A DNA stretch of 64,000 nucleotides. Origin: Terriglobus aquaticus. Its GTDB lineage: Bacteria > Acidobacteriota > Terriglobia > Terriglobales > Acidobacteriaceae. The stretch spans positions 186,001-250,000 of the forward strand of contig NZ_JAGSYB010000001.1 in the NCBI RefSeq assembly GCF_025685415.1, written 5' to 3'. The notes under the pieces were generated by a model. It had not been told where the DNA came from. It made no database searches and was given only the letters and a program-made list of their open reading frames with translations. This document shows positions 21,155-28,782 of this stretch, in pieces (the first letter of the stretch is position 1; each line of letters starts with the position of its first letter). Made by a program: the position numbers and the translations under genes.

Positions 21155-21691
21155 ATGAGCGAGCAGCAGAAGGCGCAAGAGCTTCGCGCCACGGTGGCAG
21201 AGTCGCAGGCGGAGCGGAGCGAGATCATTTTCCCGGGCGACACGAACTCGCTGGGCAATCTGTTTGGCGGCAAGCTGATGCAGTTTGTGGACTTGGTGGG
21301 CGCGGTGGCTGCGTACCGCCACGCCCGCGCCATCCTGGTGGTAACGGCCAGCATGGACCACCTGGACTTTGTCGCCCCGGTACACGTGGGCGACCTGCTG
21401 ATCCTGAAGGCGAGCGTGAACCGTGCCTTTCGCACCAGCATGGAAGTTGGCGTGAAGGCGATGGTCGAAGATCCGAAGACCCGCGCGCTGCGGCACGTCT
21501 GTTCGGCGTACGTTACTTACGTTGCGGTGGATCAGAGTGGGCAGCCCGTGCCGGTGCCGCCGATTGTGCCGGAAACGGAGCATCAGAAGCGGCGCTACCA
21601 GGATGCCCAGCGCCGGCGCGACGGACGGTCCGACGAGGTCGCGCGCAAGCGAGAGATTCGCAAGACGCTGACGATGGACTGGCACATCTAA
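21155..21691 (+). CDS. Acyl-CoA thioesterase (hotdog fold)
   Basis: A 178-residue cytoplasmic acyl-CoA hydrolase of the YciA/BACH type. The signature is FPGDTNSLGNLFGGKLMQFVD (catalytic Asn/Asp helix region), followed by VVTASMDHLDFVAPVHVGDLL and SMEVGVKAMVEDP, the second half of the hotdog sheet. The C-terminus is a charged helical tail (RRYQDAQRRRDGR). ATG 21155 follows GGAAGGG closely; a longer in-frame start at 21011 runs through the divergent TPR gene and is not supported. Confidence 0.9.
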   Translation: MSEQQKAQELRATVAESQAERSEIIFPGDTNSLGNLFGGKLMQFVDLVGAVAAYRHARAILVVTASMDHLDFVAPVHVGDLLILKASVNRAFRTSMEVGVKAMVEDPKTRALRHVCSAYVTYVAVDQSGQPVPVPPIVPETEHQKRRYQDAQRRRDGRSDEVARKREIRKTLTMDWHI

Positions 21692-21758
21692 CAGCAGCGA
21701 GTCAGCAGAGAAAGAGAAGTAGAGCAGCGTGAGGCAGCCGCTGAACGGAGGAGTTTCG

Positions 21759-22607
21759 ATGGGACACATGGGACACGGTGCGCCGCAGGGTGGCCAGCAG
21801 CAGGGTCCACAGGCGCTGCCCGGCATTGAACATGTTGTTGCGATTGGCAGCGGCAAAGGCGGCGTGGGCAAAACCACGATGAGCGTGAACCTGGCGATTG
21901 CGCTGGCCAAGCTTGGCAAGCGCGTGGGCCTGGTGGATGCTGACATCTATGGCCCGAACGTGCCGACCATGATGGGCCAAACGCGGCAGCCGTCCATTGT
22001 GGGCGACAACCGGATCGTGCCGCTGGAGAGCTTCGGCGTGAAGTTCATGTCGGTCGGGCTGATCTCTCCCGGCGACAAGCCGCTGGTGATGCGTGGGCCG
22101 ATGCTGCACCAGATCATCCGCCAGTTCTTGCAGCAGGTAGAGTGGGGCGAGCTGGACTACCTCTTGATCGACCTGCCGCCGGGAACAGGCGACGTGGTGA
22201 TCTCGCTGGTGCAGACGGTCCCGCTGACCGGGGCCGTGGTGGTGAGTACCGGCTCTGCGGTGGCGCTGCAAGATGCGCGCAAAGCGCTCGAAATGTTCCA
22301 TCAGGTGAACGTCGAGGTGCTGGGGCTGGTCGAGAACATGTCGCAGATGCGCCTGCCTGATGGCACCGTGCTGGACGTGTTTGGAGCCGGCGGCACGGTG
22401 GCGACTGCGCGGCAGTACAACCTGGAGTTTCTGGGATCCGTCGATCTCGACCCGTCGATCCGCGAGGGCGGGGACCGAGGCATGCCTGCGGCCCTGGGCG
22501 GAGAAGACGATGCCCGGGGAGCAGCATACTTTCAGGTTGCGCGGGCTGTGATGGACCGCGTGGACGAGGTTTCGGAAGAGCAGGGCGGCGTTTTCGAAGT
22601 CCTCTAG
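21759..22607 (+). CDS. mrp: Mrp/ApbC-family P-loop ATPase lacking cysteine
   Basis: A 282-residue Mrp/NBP35-family ATPase. The family carries Fe-S clusters to apo-proteins. Motifs: deviant Walker A GSGKGGVGKTTMSVNLA, LVDADIYGPNVPTMMG, DYLLIDLPPGTGD and LGLVENMS. In ApbC the ENMS motif is followed by a CxxC pair that binds the bridging cluster; here it reads ENMSQMRLPDGTVLDVFG, and the whole protein has no cysteine at all. The N-terminus is His/Met/Gln-rich (MGHMGHGAPQGGQQQGPQ). ATG 21759 has GGAGGAG 5 nt upstream. The ATPase call is firm; the Fe-S carrier role is doubtful. Confidence 0.88.
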   Translation: MGHMGHGAPQGGQQQGPQALPGIEHVVAIGSGKGGVGKTTMSVNLAIALAKLGKRVGLVDADIYGPNVPTMMGQTRQPSIVGDNRIVPLESFGVKFMSVGLISPGDKPLVMRGPMLHQIIRQFLQQVEWGELDYLLIDLPPGTGDVVISLVQTVPLTGAVVVSTGSAVALQDARKALEMFHQVNVEVLGLVENMSQMRLPDGTVLDVFGAGGTVATARQYNLEFLGSVDLDPSIREGGDRGMPAALGGEDDARGAAYFQVARAVMDRVDEVSEEQGGVFEVL

Positions 22608-22702
22608 GCACGGAATGCGTTCGGAGCGAGGCGGGGTGGGACGAGCTTCGTTCCGGGGCTTGCGACCGATGTGTCGGATTGGCATCTGAAACCTGAGTGC
22701 TG

Positions 22703-22729
22703 TTGCCTCACATTTCTGGCGTGAGCGAG
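22703..22729 (+). promoter_or_regulatory. CIRCE-like palindrome upstream of hrcA
   Basis: CTCAC (22707-22711), 9 nt, then GTGAG (22721-22725), starting 41 bp upstream of the hrcA ATG. The 9-nt spacing equals that of CIRCE (TTAGCACTC-N9-GAGTGCTAA), but each 9-base arm matches the consensus at only about 5 positions. It is a candidate HrcA operator by position and symmetry only. Confidence 0.3.
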
Positions 22730-22743
22730 ATAAACTAGACGGG

Positions 22744-23820
22744 ATGGCAGCTTCCTTTCAGGACGATGCGGCGCTTTCGCAGCGGCAGCGGGCGATTCTG
22801 ACCGCGATCGTGGAGCAGTACGTTCAGAGCGGCGAGCCAGTGGCATCGCAGGGGCTGGCGGCGGCGAACGGCCTCAGCTCGGCGACGATCCGCAACGTCA
22901 TGGCGGAGTTGGTGGACGCCGGGTACCTGGAGCAGCCACACACCTCGGCTGGCCGGGTGCCGACCGCGCGGGCGTTTCGGCTGCACGTGGAGCAGTTGCG
23001 AGGTGGCAACCGGATTGCGCCGGCAATGCTTGCTGCACAGTCGCGGAGCACGATCGAGGCTCGATTGCAGGGCATGAGCGGCGAGGCCTTTCTGGAGCGG
23101 ACGTCGCAGGTGCTGGCGGGCCTGTCTCGGGGTGTGGGCGTGGCCATGGCGACCCTGCAGCGCAACGATCCCATGGAGCATGTGCACTTCCAACGGCTGG
23201 CGACGCGGAGAGTGCTGGCCGTGGTGGTTACGCGGTCAGGAATGGTGCGGGATCGCGTGCTTACGCTGGAGCAGGATCTGCAGGGCAAGGATCTTGAAGC
23301 TGCGGCGCGCTATCTGAATGAACAGTTCCGCGGCTGGACCGTGGAAGCGATTCGTGCGGAGATTGCGCGGCGTGCTGCAACGGAGCGCGACGCGTACCAG
23401 CGGATGCGTGCCGCGGCCGAAGAGCTGTGGACCGCGACGGTGAAGGATGCTGCGCCGGCGCACACGGTGTTTGTGGAAGGCGTGAGCAATCTGCTGGCGG
23501 AATCGGTGGACCGCGGCCGTCTGCGCGAGATGCTGGCTGCGCTGGAGGCCAAGGAGCGCGTGATGACGTTGTTGCACGCGTACCTGGGCGTAGAGCATGC
23601 GCGCGCGATTGCCAGCGATTCGGTTCGCGTGGTGTTTGACATGGAGGCACATGCGCCGGAGATGCAGGGGCTGGTGCTGGTAGCGGCGCCCGCGCTGAGT
23701 GCCGGTGCCCAGATGGGCGCGGTGGGAGTGATCGGCCCGCAGCGCATGGACTACGAAGCAACGATCAATGCAGTGCAGTACGTGGCGCAGTTGTTTGCGG
23801 AAACGCAACAGCCGATGTAG
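22744..23820 (+). CDS. hrcA: Heat-inducible transcription repressor HrcA
   Basis: A 358-residue repressor that binds CIRCE operators of chaperone genes and is kept active by GroEL. The N-terminal winged helix shows LSQRQRAILTAIVEQYVQSGEPVASQGL broken into ILTAIVEQYVQSGEPV and the recognition helix SSATIRNVMAELVDAGYLEQPHTSAGR, a diagnostic HrcA motif (read as SSATIRNVMAEL plus EQPHTSAGRVPT). The GAF-like domain ends in VGVIGPQRMDYEATINAV, the usual HrcA C-terminus. It is first in hrcA-grpE-dnaJ. Confidence 0.97.
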   Translation: MAASFQDDAALSQRQRAILTAIVEQYVQSGEPVASQGLAAANGLSSATIRNVMAELVDAGYLEQPHTSAGRVPTARAFRLHVEQLRGGNRIAPAMLAAQSRSTIEARLQGMSGEAFLERTSQVLAGLSRGVGVAMATLQRNDPMEHVHFQRLATRRVLAVVVTRSGMVRDRVLTLEQDLQGKDLEAAARYLNEQFRGWTVEAIRAEIARRAATERDAYQRMRAAAEELWTATVKDAAPAHTVFVEGVSNLLAESVDRGRLREMLAALEAKERVMTLLHAYLGVEHARAIASDSVRVVFDMEAHAPEMQGLVLVAAPALSAGAQMGAVGVIGPQRMDYEATINAVQYVAQLFAETQQPM

Positions 23821-23958
23821 GTGCGGACCCGGCAGCAAGACCGCGTGATTGCGGCGGGCGCCCGCGATGGTCTCGAGGTTCGAGTACTCCCGAGTCGGTT
23901 GGTCACAAAGGCGGGTAGTGGTTTGAAGATTCAGGATCGTTACAGAAGGTGGATGGGC

Positions 23959-24528
23959 ATGAACGAAGTGAATGAGCCGGTGATTGCGGCAGACGAAGAA
24001 CTGCAGGGTGCGGTGGAGGGCGAGGCGATGGACGCGGGTTCCGCGGCCGAGGCGCCTACCGTCACAGAGGCTGAGTATGAACAGGTAAAGCGCGAACGCG
24101 ACCAGTTGCTGGACCGCATCGCCCGGTTGCAGGCCGAGTTCGAGAACGCGCGCCGGCGCGAGGCGAAGGAGCGCATGGAGTTCCGCGACTACGCCCTGGG
24201 GCAGGCCGCCGAAGGCTTGCTGCCGGTGCTGGACAATTTTGATTTGGCGCTGAAGTCGAACGGATCGCCCGAGCAGTTCCGCGCGGGCGTGGACCTGATC
24301 GCGAAGCAGTTGGATGAAGCGGTGCGCGGGCTGGGTCTGACTCATGTTGAGACCGTGGGTACCCAGTTCGATCCGCACGTGCATGAAGCGCTGGGCCAGG
24401 TAGAGACGGCCGAGTTTCCGGATGGTGCGGTTGTTCAGGAAATTCGCCGTGGGTACAAGGTGAAGGATCGTCTCTTGCGTCCTGCGCTGGTGCAGGTAGC
24501 ACGTAATTCGCAGCAGCGAGAAGCGTAA
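23959..24528 (+). CDS. grpE: Nucleotide exchange factor GrpE
   Basis: About 189 residues. GrpE releases ADP from DnaK. A long acidic N-terminus leads to a coiled-coil region (LLDRIARLQAEFENARRR), followed by LLPVLDNFDLAL and the beta-wing domain FDPHVHEALGQVE, VVQEIRRGYKVKDRLLRPALVQVA. ATG 23959 is preferred: AAGGTGG lies 6 nt upstream. A GTG right after the hrcA stop (23821) is also in frame but would add 46 residues unlike GrpE. dnaJ follows. Confidence 0.95.
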   Translation: MNEVNEPVIAADEELQGAVEGEAMDAGSAAEAPTVTEAEYEQVKRERDQLLDRIARLQAEFENARRREAKERMEFRDYALGQAAEGLLPVLDNFDLALKSNGSPEQFRAGVDLIAKQLDEAVRGLGLTHVETVGTQFDPHVHEALGQVETAEFPDGAVVQEIRRGYKVKDRLLRPALVQVARNSQQREA

Positions 24529-24553
24529 GGAGCAGACTTTGGCGGGAGCAACG

Positions 24554-25699
24554 ATGAAGGCGGATTACTACGAGGTGCTTTCGGTCACCCGGACCGCGTC
24601 AGACAGCGAGATCAAGACGGCATATCGCAAGCTGGCGATGCAGTACCATCCGGATCGCAACCCTGGCGATCACACGGCGGAAGAGAAGTTCAAGGAGTGC
24701 TCCGAGGCCTACGCCGTGTTGAGCGATCCGCAGAAACGTGCGGCGTATGACCGCTACGGTCACGCGGGTGTTGGCGGGCCGGCCAGCGGCGGAGCGGGCG
24801 GAGGATTTCCCGGCGGCTTCGGTGGTTTCAGTGGCAATCCGCAGGACCTGGGCGACATCTTTGGCGACATCTTTGGCGAGATGTTCAACATGGGTGGCGC
24901 TGGTGGCCGGCGTCAGTCGCGCCAACAGCGCGGCCGCGATCTTCGCTACGACATGACGCTCGAGTTTGAGGAGTCTGTGTTTGGCATGGAGCGCGAGATC
25001 AAGGTGAAGCGCGCGGAAGCCTGCACCGACTGCCGCGGAACGGGCTCGGCGAATGGCAAACAGCCGCAGACGTGTTCGCAGTGCCGCGGCGCCGGCCAGG
25101 TGCGTTTTCAGCAGGGCTTCTTCAGTGTTGCGAAGACCTGCCCCAAGTGCGAGGGCAGCGGTGTGCAGATCACTGATCCTTGCCCGGTGTGCCGCGGCGA
25201 GTCGCGAGTGCAGCGCGAGCACACACTGAACGTGAAGGTGCCCGCAGGCGTCGAGGACGGAACACGCATTCGCTACCAGGGCGAGGGCGAGGCCGGCAAG
25301 TTTGAAGGCCCGGCTGGCGACCTCTACGTGGTGCTTGCGGTGAAGCCGCACAAGGTGTTCACGCGGGATGGCGATGATCTGCACTGCGTTGTGCCGATCA
25401 GCTACACGCAGGCGGCGCTGGGTGACGAGCTGGAGATTGCCACGCTGGAAGGCCCAGCGGTGCTGAAGGTGCCGGACGGAACGCAGAGCGGGAAGACGTT
25501 TAAGCTGCGCGGAAAAGGTGTGCCACACCTGAATTCGAATGGTAAGGGCGACCTGGTGGTGGAGGTTCGCGTGCAGACGCCGACCAAGCTGAACAAGCAG
25601 CAGAGAGATCTGCTACGGCAGTTGGGCGAGCTCAGTTCGGTCGAGAACACTCCGCAGTCGCACGGCATTATGGACCGTGTGAAGGAGATGTTCAGCTAG
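24554..25699 (+). CDS. dnaJ: Chaperone protein DnaJ
   Basis: About 381 residues, class I Hsp40, which stimulates DnaK ATPase and binds unfolded clients. J domain DYYEVLSVTRTASDSEIK with HPD in QYHPDRNPG; a Gly/Phe-rich linker (GGGFPGGFGGFSG); four zinc modules ACTDCRGTG, TCSQCRGAG, TCPKCEGSG and PCPVCRGES, the last lacking the final Gly of CxxCxGxG. A C-terminal substrate and dimer domain follows. ATG 24554 has GGGAG 5 nt upstream; a TTG at 24539 with AAGGAG is an alternative. dnaK is not between grpE and dnaJ. Confidence 0.96.
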   Translation: MKADYYEVLSVTRTASDSEIKTAYRKLAMQYHPDRNPGDHTAEEKFKECSEAYAVLSDPQKRAAYDRYGHAGVGGPASGGAGGGFPGGFGGFSGNPQDLGDIFGDIFGEMFNMGGAGGRRQSRQQRGRDLRYDMTLEFEESVFGMEREIKVKRAEACTDCRGTGSANGKQPQTCSQCRGAGQVRFQQGFFSVAKTCPKCEGSGVQITDPCPVCRGESRVQREHTLNVKVPAGVEDGTRIRYQGEGEAGKFEGPAGDLYVVLAVKPHKVFTRDGDDLHCVVPISYTQAALGDELEIATLEGPAVLKVPDGTQSGKTFKLRGKGVPHLNSNGKGDLVVEVRVQTPTKLNKQQRDLLRQLGELSSVENTPQSHGIMDRVKEMFS

Positions 25700-25705
25700 G
25701 TCGGC

Positions 25706-25752
25706 GAGTCAGCGAGTCGGCGAGTGCGGGATGCTCGTTTGCTCGCTGATTT
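25706..25752 (+). terminator. Probable terminator after dnaJ
   Basis: The repeat GTCGGCGAGT occurs twice just after the stop codon; TCAGCGAG (25709-25716) pairs with CTCGCTGA (25742-25749) and is followed by TTTTGCTT. The loop is long, so strength is uncertain. Confidence 0.45.
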
Positions 25753-25777
25753 TGCTTGCGCTGTTTTGTGGCTGGGC

Positions 25778-26194
25778 CTAGCGGCCTCTGCCGTATTGCG
25801 ACGGCCGGATAATGTGGAATCGCGGGTCGCGCAGGATGAGCGCAACCCAGACGACCACTGCAAACAGCACGGGAACGGGCCAGTTGGACTGGCCCGCACG
25901 TGCGTGGGTCGCCACGGCGCCTCCGAAGAAACTTGTGAACAGAATTGCCCCGAGCGCGGCGGTGCGCGGGATCAGGAAGAAGACGACGCAGAGAATCTCC
26001 GCGATGCCCATGGCGGTGACGGCGCTCGCCGGAAAACCCATCTTCGCCGCGCCATCGACGACGAACTTTGCTCCGCGCAGAGCGTTGATGCCTCCGCTGC
26101 CGATGAAGACCGCGATGAGTGCGCTAAGAATCCAGCCAGTCAGGCGGGCTGCCTTGCTGGGCCGATTGGGGTGAACTGCTTCGCTAACGGACAT
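25778..26194 (-). CDS. DoxX-like membrane protein
   Basis: A 138-residue integral membrane protein with four hydrophobic helices (WILSALIAVFIGSGGINAL, AVTAMGIAEILCVVFFLIP, AALGAILFTSFFGGAVATHA, WPVPVLFAVVVWVALIL). The pattern KMGFPASAVTAMGIAEI and TAALGAILFTSFFGGAVATHAR fits DoxX-like (DUF-type) families. Function is unknown; some DoxX relatives take part in redox or thiol chemistry at the membrane. It stands 15 bp upstream of rsmE on the same strand... the rsmE stop lies beyond its start, so the two genes are convergent-order neighbours with rsmE transcribed toward it. Confidence 0.75.
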   Translation of the reverse strand: MSVSEAVHPNRPSKAARLTGWILSALIAVFIGSGGINALRGAKFVVDGAAKMGFPASAVTAMGIAEILCVVFFLIPRTAALGAILFTSFFGGAVATHARAGQSNWPVPVLFAVVVWVALILRDPRFHIIRPSQYGRGR

Positions 26195-26209
26195 GCTCGC
26201 TCCTGCCGC

Positions 26210-26932
26210 TCAGGTGAGGTGCGCACCCGTGATCGCCAGAGCCGCTATCGCCGCGGTCTCGGCTCGAAGGATGCGCGGCCCCAACGTTACATGCTGCCAG
26301 CCTTCGTCGGAGAACTTTTTCATCTCGTCCGCGGTCCATCCGCCCTCCGGGCCAATGGCGAGAGCGATCGCCTGTTCTGCGTCGGAGGTCGCCAGCGCAT
26401 TTCGTAGCGTGTTCTGTTCTTCGGTTTCTGCCAGGAGAATGCGACGCGCAGCGTCAACCGTGGCTAAGGCTGCGGCGAGTGGCTGGGCATCGTCGATGCG
26501 AGGCACGTCGGAGCGGCGAGACTGCTGCGCTGCCTCGTGTGCGATGCGGCGCCAGCGTTCCACGCGTTTTGCCGACGCCTGCGCCAGGTGCTTCTCGGTC
26601 CGGCGCGCGAGGACGGGCGTGATGCGCGAGACGCCGAGCTCCGTCGCCTTTTCGATCGCCCATTCGAGGTGATCGAACTTGAAGACAGCGATCAGCAAGT
26701 GAATGGGAAGAGCGTTGTCGACTTCGCGCTCTTCGTGCAGAGCGAACGTGACCTGATCGTCGCGAACCGCGGTCACCTCGGCGCGATGCAGAAATCCGCC
26801 GGCGACCACGTCGAAGATCTGCCCGGGCTGAGCACGCAACACGCGCGCGAGGTGCGCTGCCTGGTCGCCCGTGAGAGCGGCGGAGGTGCGTTCGTCATTC
26901 CAGGTGTCAGCGATCCAACGGCGGCGAGTCAT
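26210..26932 (-). CDS. rsmE: 16S rRNA m3U1498 methyltransferase
   Basis: About 240 residues, SPOUT-class enzyme that methylates N3 of U1498 in 16S rRNA using AdoMet. The N-terminal PUA-like part starts TRRRWIADTW and contains DQAAHLARVLRAQPGQIFDVV. The SPOUT knot shows KATELGVSRITPVLARRTEK, AIALAIGPEGGWTADEMKKF and LGPRILRAETAAIAAL, the last two being the AdoMet-binding knot motifs. ATG 26932 matches the usual N-terminus; a TTG further upstream (27130) would add 66 unrelated residues. The transcript probably carries a 200-nt leader (see 27000-27132). The DoxX-like gene begins 15 bp after its stop. Confidence 0.94.
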   Translation of the reverse strand: MTRRRWIADTWNDERTSAALTGDQAAHLARVLRAQPGQIFDVVAGGFLHRAEVTAVRDDQVTFALHEEREVDNALPIHLLIAVFKFDHLEWAIEKATELGVSRITPVLARRTEKHLAQASAKRVERWRRIAHEAAQQSRRSDVPRIDDAQPLAAALATVDAARRILLAETEEQNTLRNALATSDAEQAIALAIGPEGGWTADEMKKFSDEGWQHVTLGPRILRAETAAIAALAITGAHLT

Positions 26933-26999
26933 GCAGTTGAGTTTGGCAGTGCCGTGGTGGGACGAGCAAGTGTTCACCGGCTGAGCGGGTGATGGAGGA

Positions 27000-27132
27000 A
27001 AGCAAGAAGGGGAAGCGCTGAGCGCTTCCCCTTGTGAGACTTGCTTTGCCTTGCGTCGCGGTCTTTGCCACCGCTTCGCATTGTGTCCGTCTACTCTCCC
27101 TGACTGAGTACGGCGCGTTGCTAAGAGCAACT
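27000..27132 (-). ncRNA. Candidate small RNA or structured leader upstream of rsmE
   Basis: A transcript beginning about 7 nt after the strong promoter at 27139-27167 would start near 27132. Its 5' end forms a hairpin GTTGC-TCTTA-GCAAC (about 27117-27131). Its 3' end is a perfect 13-bp inverted repeat (27007-27019 with 27021-27033) followed on this strand by CTTGCTTTCC, a weak T-rich tail. The stretch between is purine-rich with GGTGGCAAAGACCGCGACG. No open frame here has a ribosome-binding site. It could be a free RNA of about 130 nt or an attenuator/leader of rsmE. I match it to no known family. Confidence 0.35.
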
Positions 27133-27138
27133 ATCGAA

Positions 27139-27167
27139 TGTATAGAGATGTGCGCGGCGAGTGTCAA
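27139..27167 (-). promoter_or_regulatory. Strong sigma70-type promoter
   Basis: On the minus strand: -35 TTGACA (27167-27162), exactly 17 nt spacer, -10 TATACA (27144-27139). This is one base from the full consensus, exceptional for a genome of about 62% G+C. It points toward the candidate RNA and rsmE. Confidence 0.65.
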
Positions 27168-27187
27168 CAAAAAAGTTGACTACTCGC
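27157..27187. repeat. Operator-like palindrome over the -35 element
   Basis: GTCAAC-A6-GTTGAC (27163-27180) extends outward to GCGAGT (27157-27162) and ACTCGC (27182-27187) with one extra T on the right. The arms total 12 bp each. Because it covers the -35 hexamer, a bound dimeric regulator would block the promoter. The regulator is unknown. Confidence 0.5.
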
Positions 27188-27243
27188 GTGCAAAACGTGT
27201 CCGCAACGTGAGTCGCGAAGAGTGATCAAGTCGATTGCCGCGC

Positions 27244-28677
27244 TCAGCATTCGATGACGTTCAGCGCGAGACCGGCGAGCGAGGTTTCCTTGTATCGCGA
27301 TTGCATGTCGAGACCGGTCTGATACATGGTGCGAATCACTTGATCGAGCGAGACCTTGTGGTCGTCCGCCTCGTGCATCGCCATGCGCGTTGCGTTCACC
27401 GCCTTTACCGCACCCATTGCGTTGCGCTCGATGCACGGGATCTGCACGAGGCCACCGATGGGATCGCACGTCATGCCCAGGTTGTGCTCCATTGCGATTT
27501 CTGCGGCATGCTCCACCTGTGCGTTCGATCCGCCTAGTGCTGCGACCAAACCGCCCGCCGCCATAGAGCACGCGACGCCCACTTCGCCCTGGCAACCCAC
27601 CTCTGCGCCGCTGATGCTGGCGTTCTCTTTGTAGAGGATTCCGATTGCCGCAGCGGTGAGGAAGTAGCGGATCAGGCCTGCTTCATCGGCACCGCTGACG
27701 TAATCGCGGTAGTAGCGCGCGATGGCGGGAATCACGCCGGCTGCGCCGTTCGTCGGCGCGGTCACCACGCGTCCGCCGGCAGCGTTCTCTTCGTTGACCG
27801 CCATCGCAAACACGGTGACCCAGTCCAGCGGAGCGAGCGGGTCCGAGGATCCGATGGAGCGCAAGCGTTCCGAAAGGCGAGGCGCTCGCCGGCGCACGTT
27901 CAATCCGCCGGGCAGGACACCTGCGGTGGCGATGCCGCGCTCGATGCAATCGAACATCACGTCGGCGATGGCGAGGATGCCGGCCGTGACCTCCACGCGC
28001 GGATTTGTGGCGGCAGTTTGGAGCGGTGGTCGGGGGATGATCGGATCGCCCAGTAGAGCGACCTCATTCTGCAGCATCAACTCGGCGATGCTGATCGAGC
28101 GTTCGCCGGCGATGCTGAGAAGTTCGGCTGCGCTACGAAACGGATGTGGCACCGCGCGCGTGGTGGGCGGTAAAGCCGATTCGTTTTGCGAGAAGTGTTC
28201 GGCCGTGACGATGAAGCCGCCGCCAATGGAGTAGAAGGTCTCTGCGGCGATCAGATCTGCACGATCGTCAAAGGCGGAGAGGCGCAGGCCGTTGGGATGG
28301 GTTGCGTGGTCCGCGTCCGGATACATCTGGTCGCGATGGAAGAGGAGATCGCTGTTCCGCGAGAACGCGATGGCGTGGTCGCCTGCGAACAGAAGAGAGC
28401 CGGAAGCCACACGCTGCAGCGCGTCCTGTTGCTGCTGCGGAGTGATGGTGTCGGGCGCATAGCCGTGCAGGCCCTGCAGGATTGCCGTGTCGGTGCCGTG
28501 GCCGATGCCCGTGAGTGCAAGCGAACCGTACAGGTCCACCTGGACGCGTGCCACGCTTGCCAGCATGCGGGAACGTCCGAGTCCGTGGACAAAAGAAAGC
28601 GCCGCGCGCATGGGACCAACCGTGTGAGAACTGGAAGGGCCGATACCGATTTTGAACAGCTCAAAGAGGCTCGTCAC
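27244..28677 (-). CDS. sdaA: L-serine ammonia-lyase (single-chain, Fe-S)
   Basis: A 477-residue iron-sulfur L-serine dehydratase that converts serine to pyruvate and ammonia. N-terminal FELFKIGIGPSSSHTVGPMRAA is diagnostic; the alpha domain has APTNGAAGVIPAIARYY, ENASISGAEVGCQGEVGVACSMAA and MEHNLGMTCDPIGGLVQIPCIERN, which hold the three cluster cysteines. It ends TGLDMQSRYKETSLAGLALN, typical of the family. The single chain is slightly longer than E. coli SdaA (454). It is divergent from the ComM-like gene across about 105 bp. Confidence 0.96.
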   Translation of the reverse strand: MTSLFELFKIGIGPSSSHTVGPMRAALSFVHGLGRSRMLASVARVQVDLYGSLALTGIGHGTDTAILQGLHGYAPDTITPQQQQDALQRVASGSLLFAGDHAIAFSRNSDLLFHRDQMYPDADHATHPNGLRLSAFDDRADLIAAETFYSIGGGFIVTAEHFSQNESALPPTTRAVPHPFRSAAELLSIAGERSISIAELMLQNEVALLGDPIIPRPPLQTAATNPRVEVTAGILAIADVMFDCIERGIATAGVLPGGLNVRRRAPRLSERLRSIGSSDPLAPLDWVTVFAMAVNEENAAGGRVVTAPTNGAAGVIPAIARYYRDYVSGADEAGLIRYFLTAAAIGILYKENASISGAEVGCQGEVGVACSMAAGGLVAALGGSNAQVEHAAEIAMEHNLGMTCDPIGGLVQIPCIERNAMGAVKAVNATRMAMHEADDHKVSLDQVIRTMYQTGLDMQSRYKETSLAGLALNVIEC

Positions 28678-28782
28678 AACAGCAGTGATTGTAGGCGCGA
28701 AGGTGCTATGCGGGTTTCTGCCCGAATCCTGTAGGGTGTTTGTGGCACGTCATTCAAGGCAAAGCAGGTCTCTCACCCAGTC

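Noticed and set aside
22690-22705. GAGTGCTG as half of a true CIRCE element
   Set aside because: The partner arm TTAGCACTC at 9-nt spacing is not present; the nearest match has several mismatches and wrong spacing.
25700-25752. Mobile-element ends or integration repeat after dnaJ
   Set aside because: Only a 10-bp duplication (GTCGGCGAGT) with a hairpin; no transposase, no longer repeat.
27040-27110. c-di-GMP-I (GEMM) riboswitch on the minus strand
   Set aside because: GACGCAAGGCAAAGC resembles part of the motif, but the tetraloop/receptor and P1 pairing are missing.
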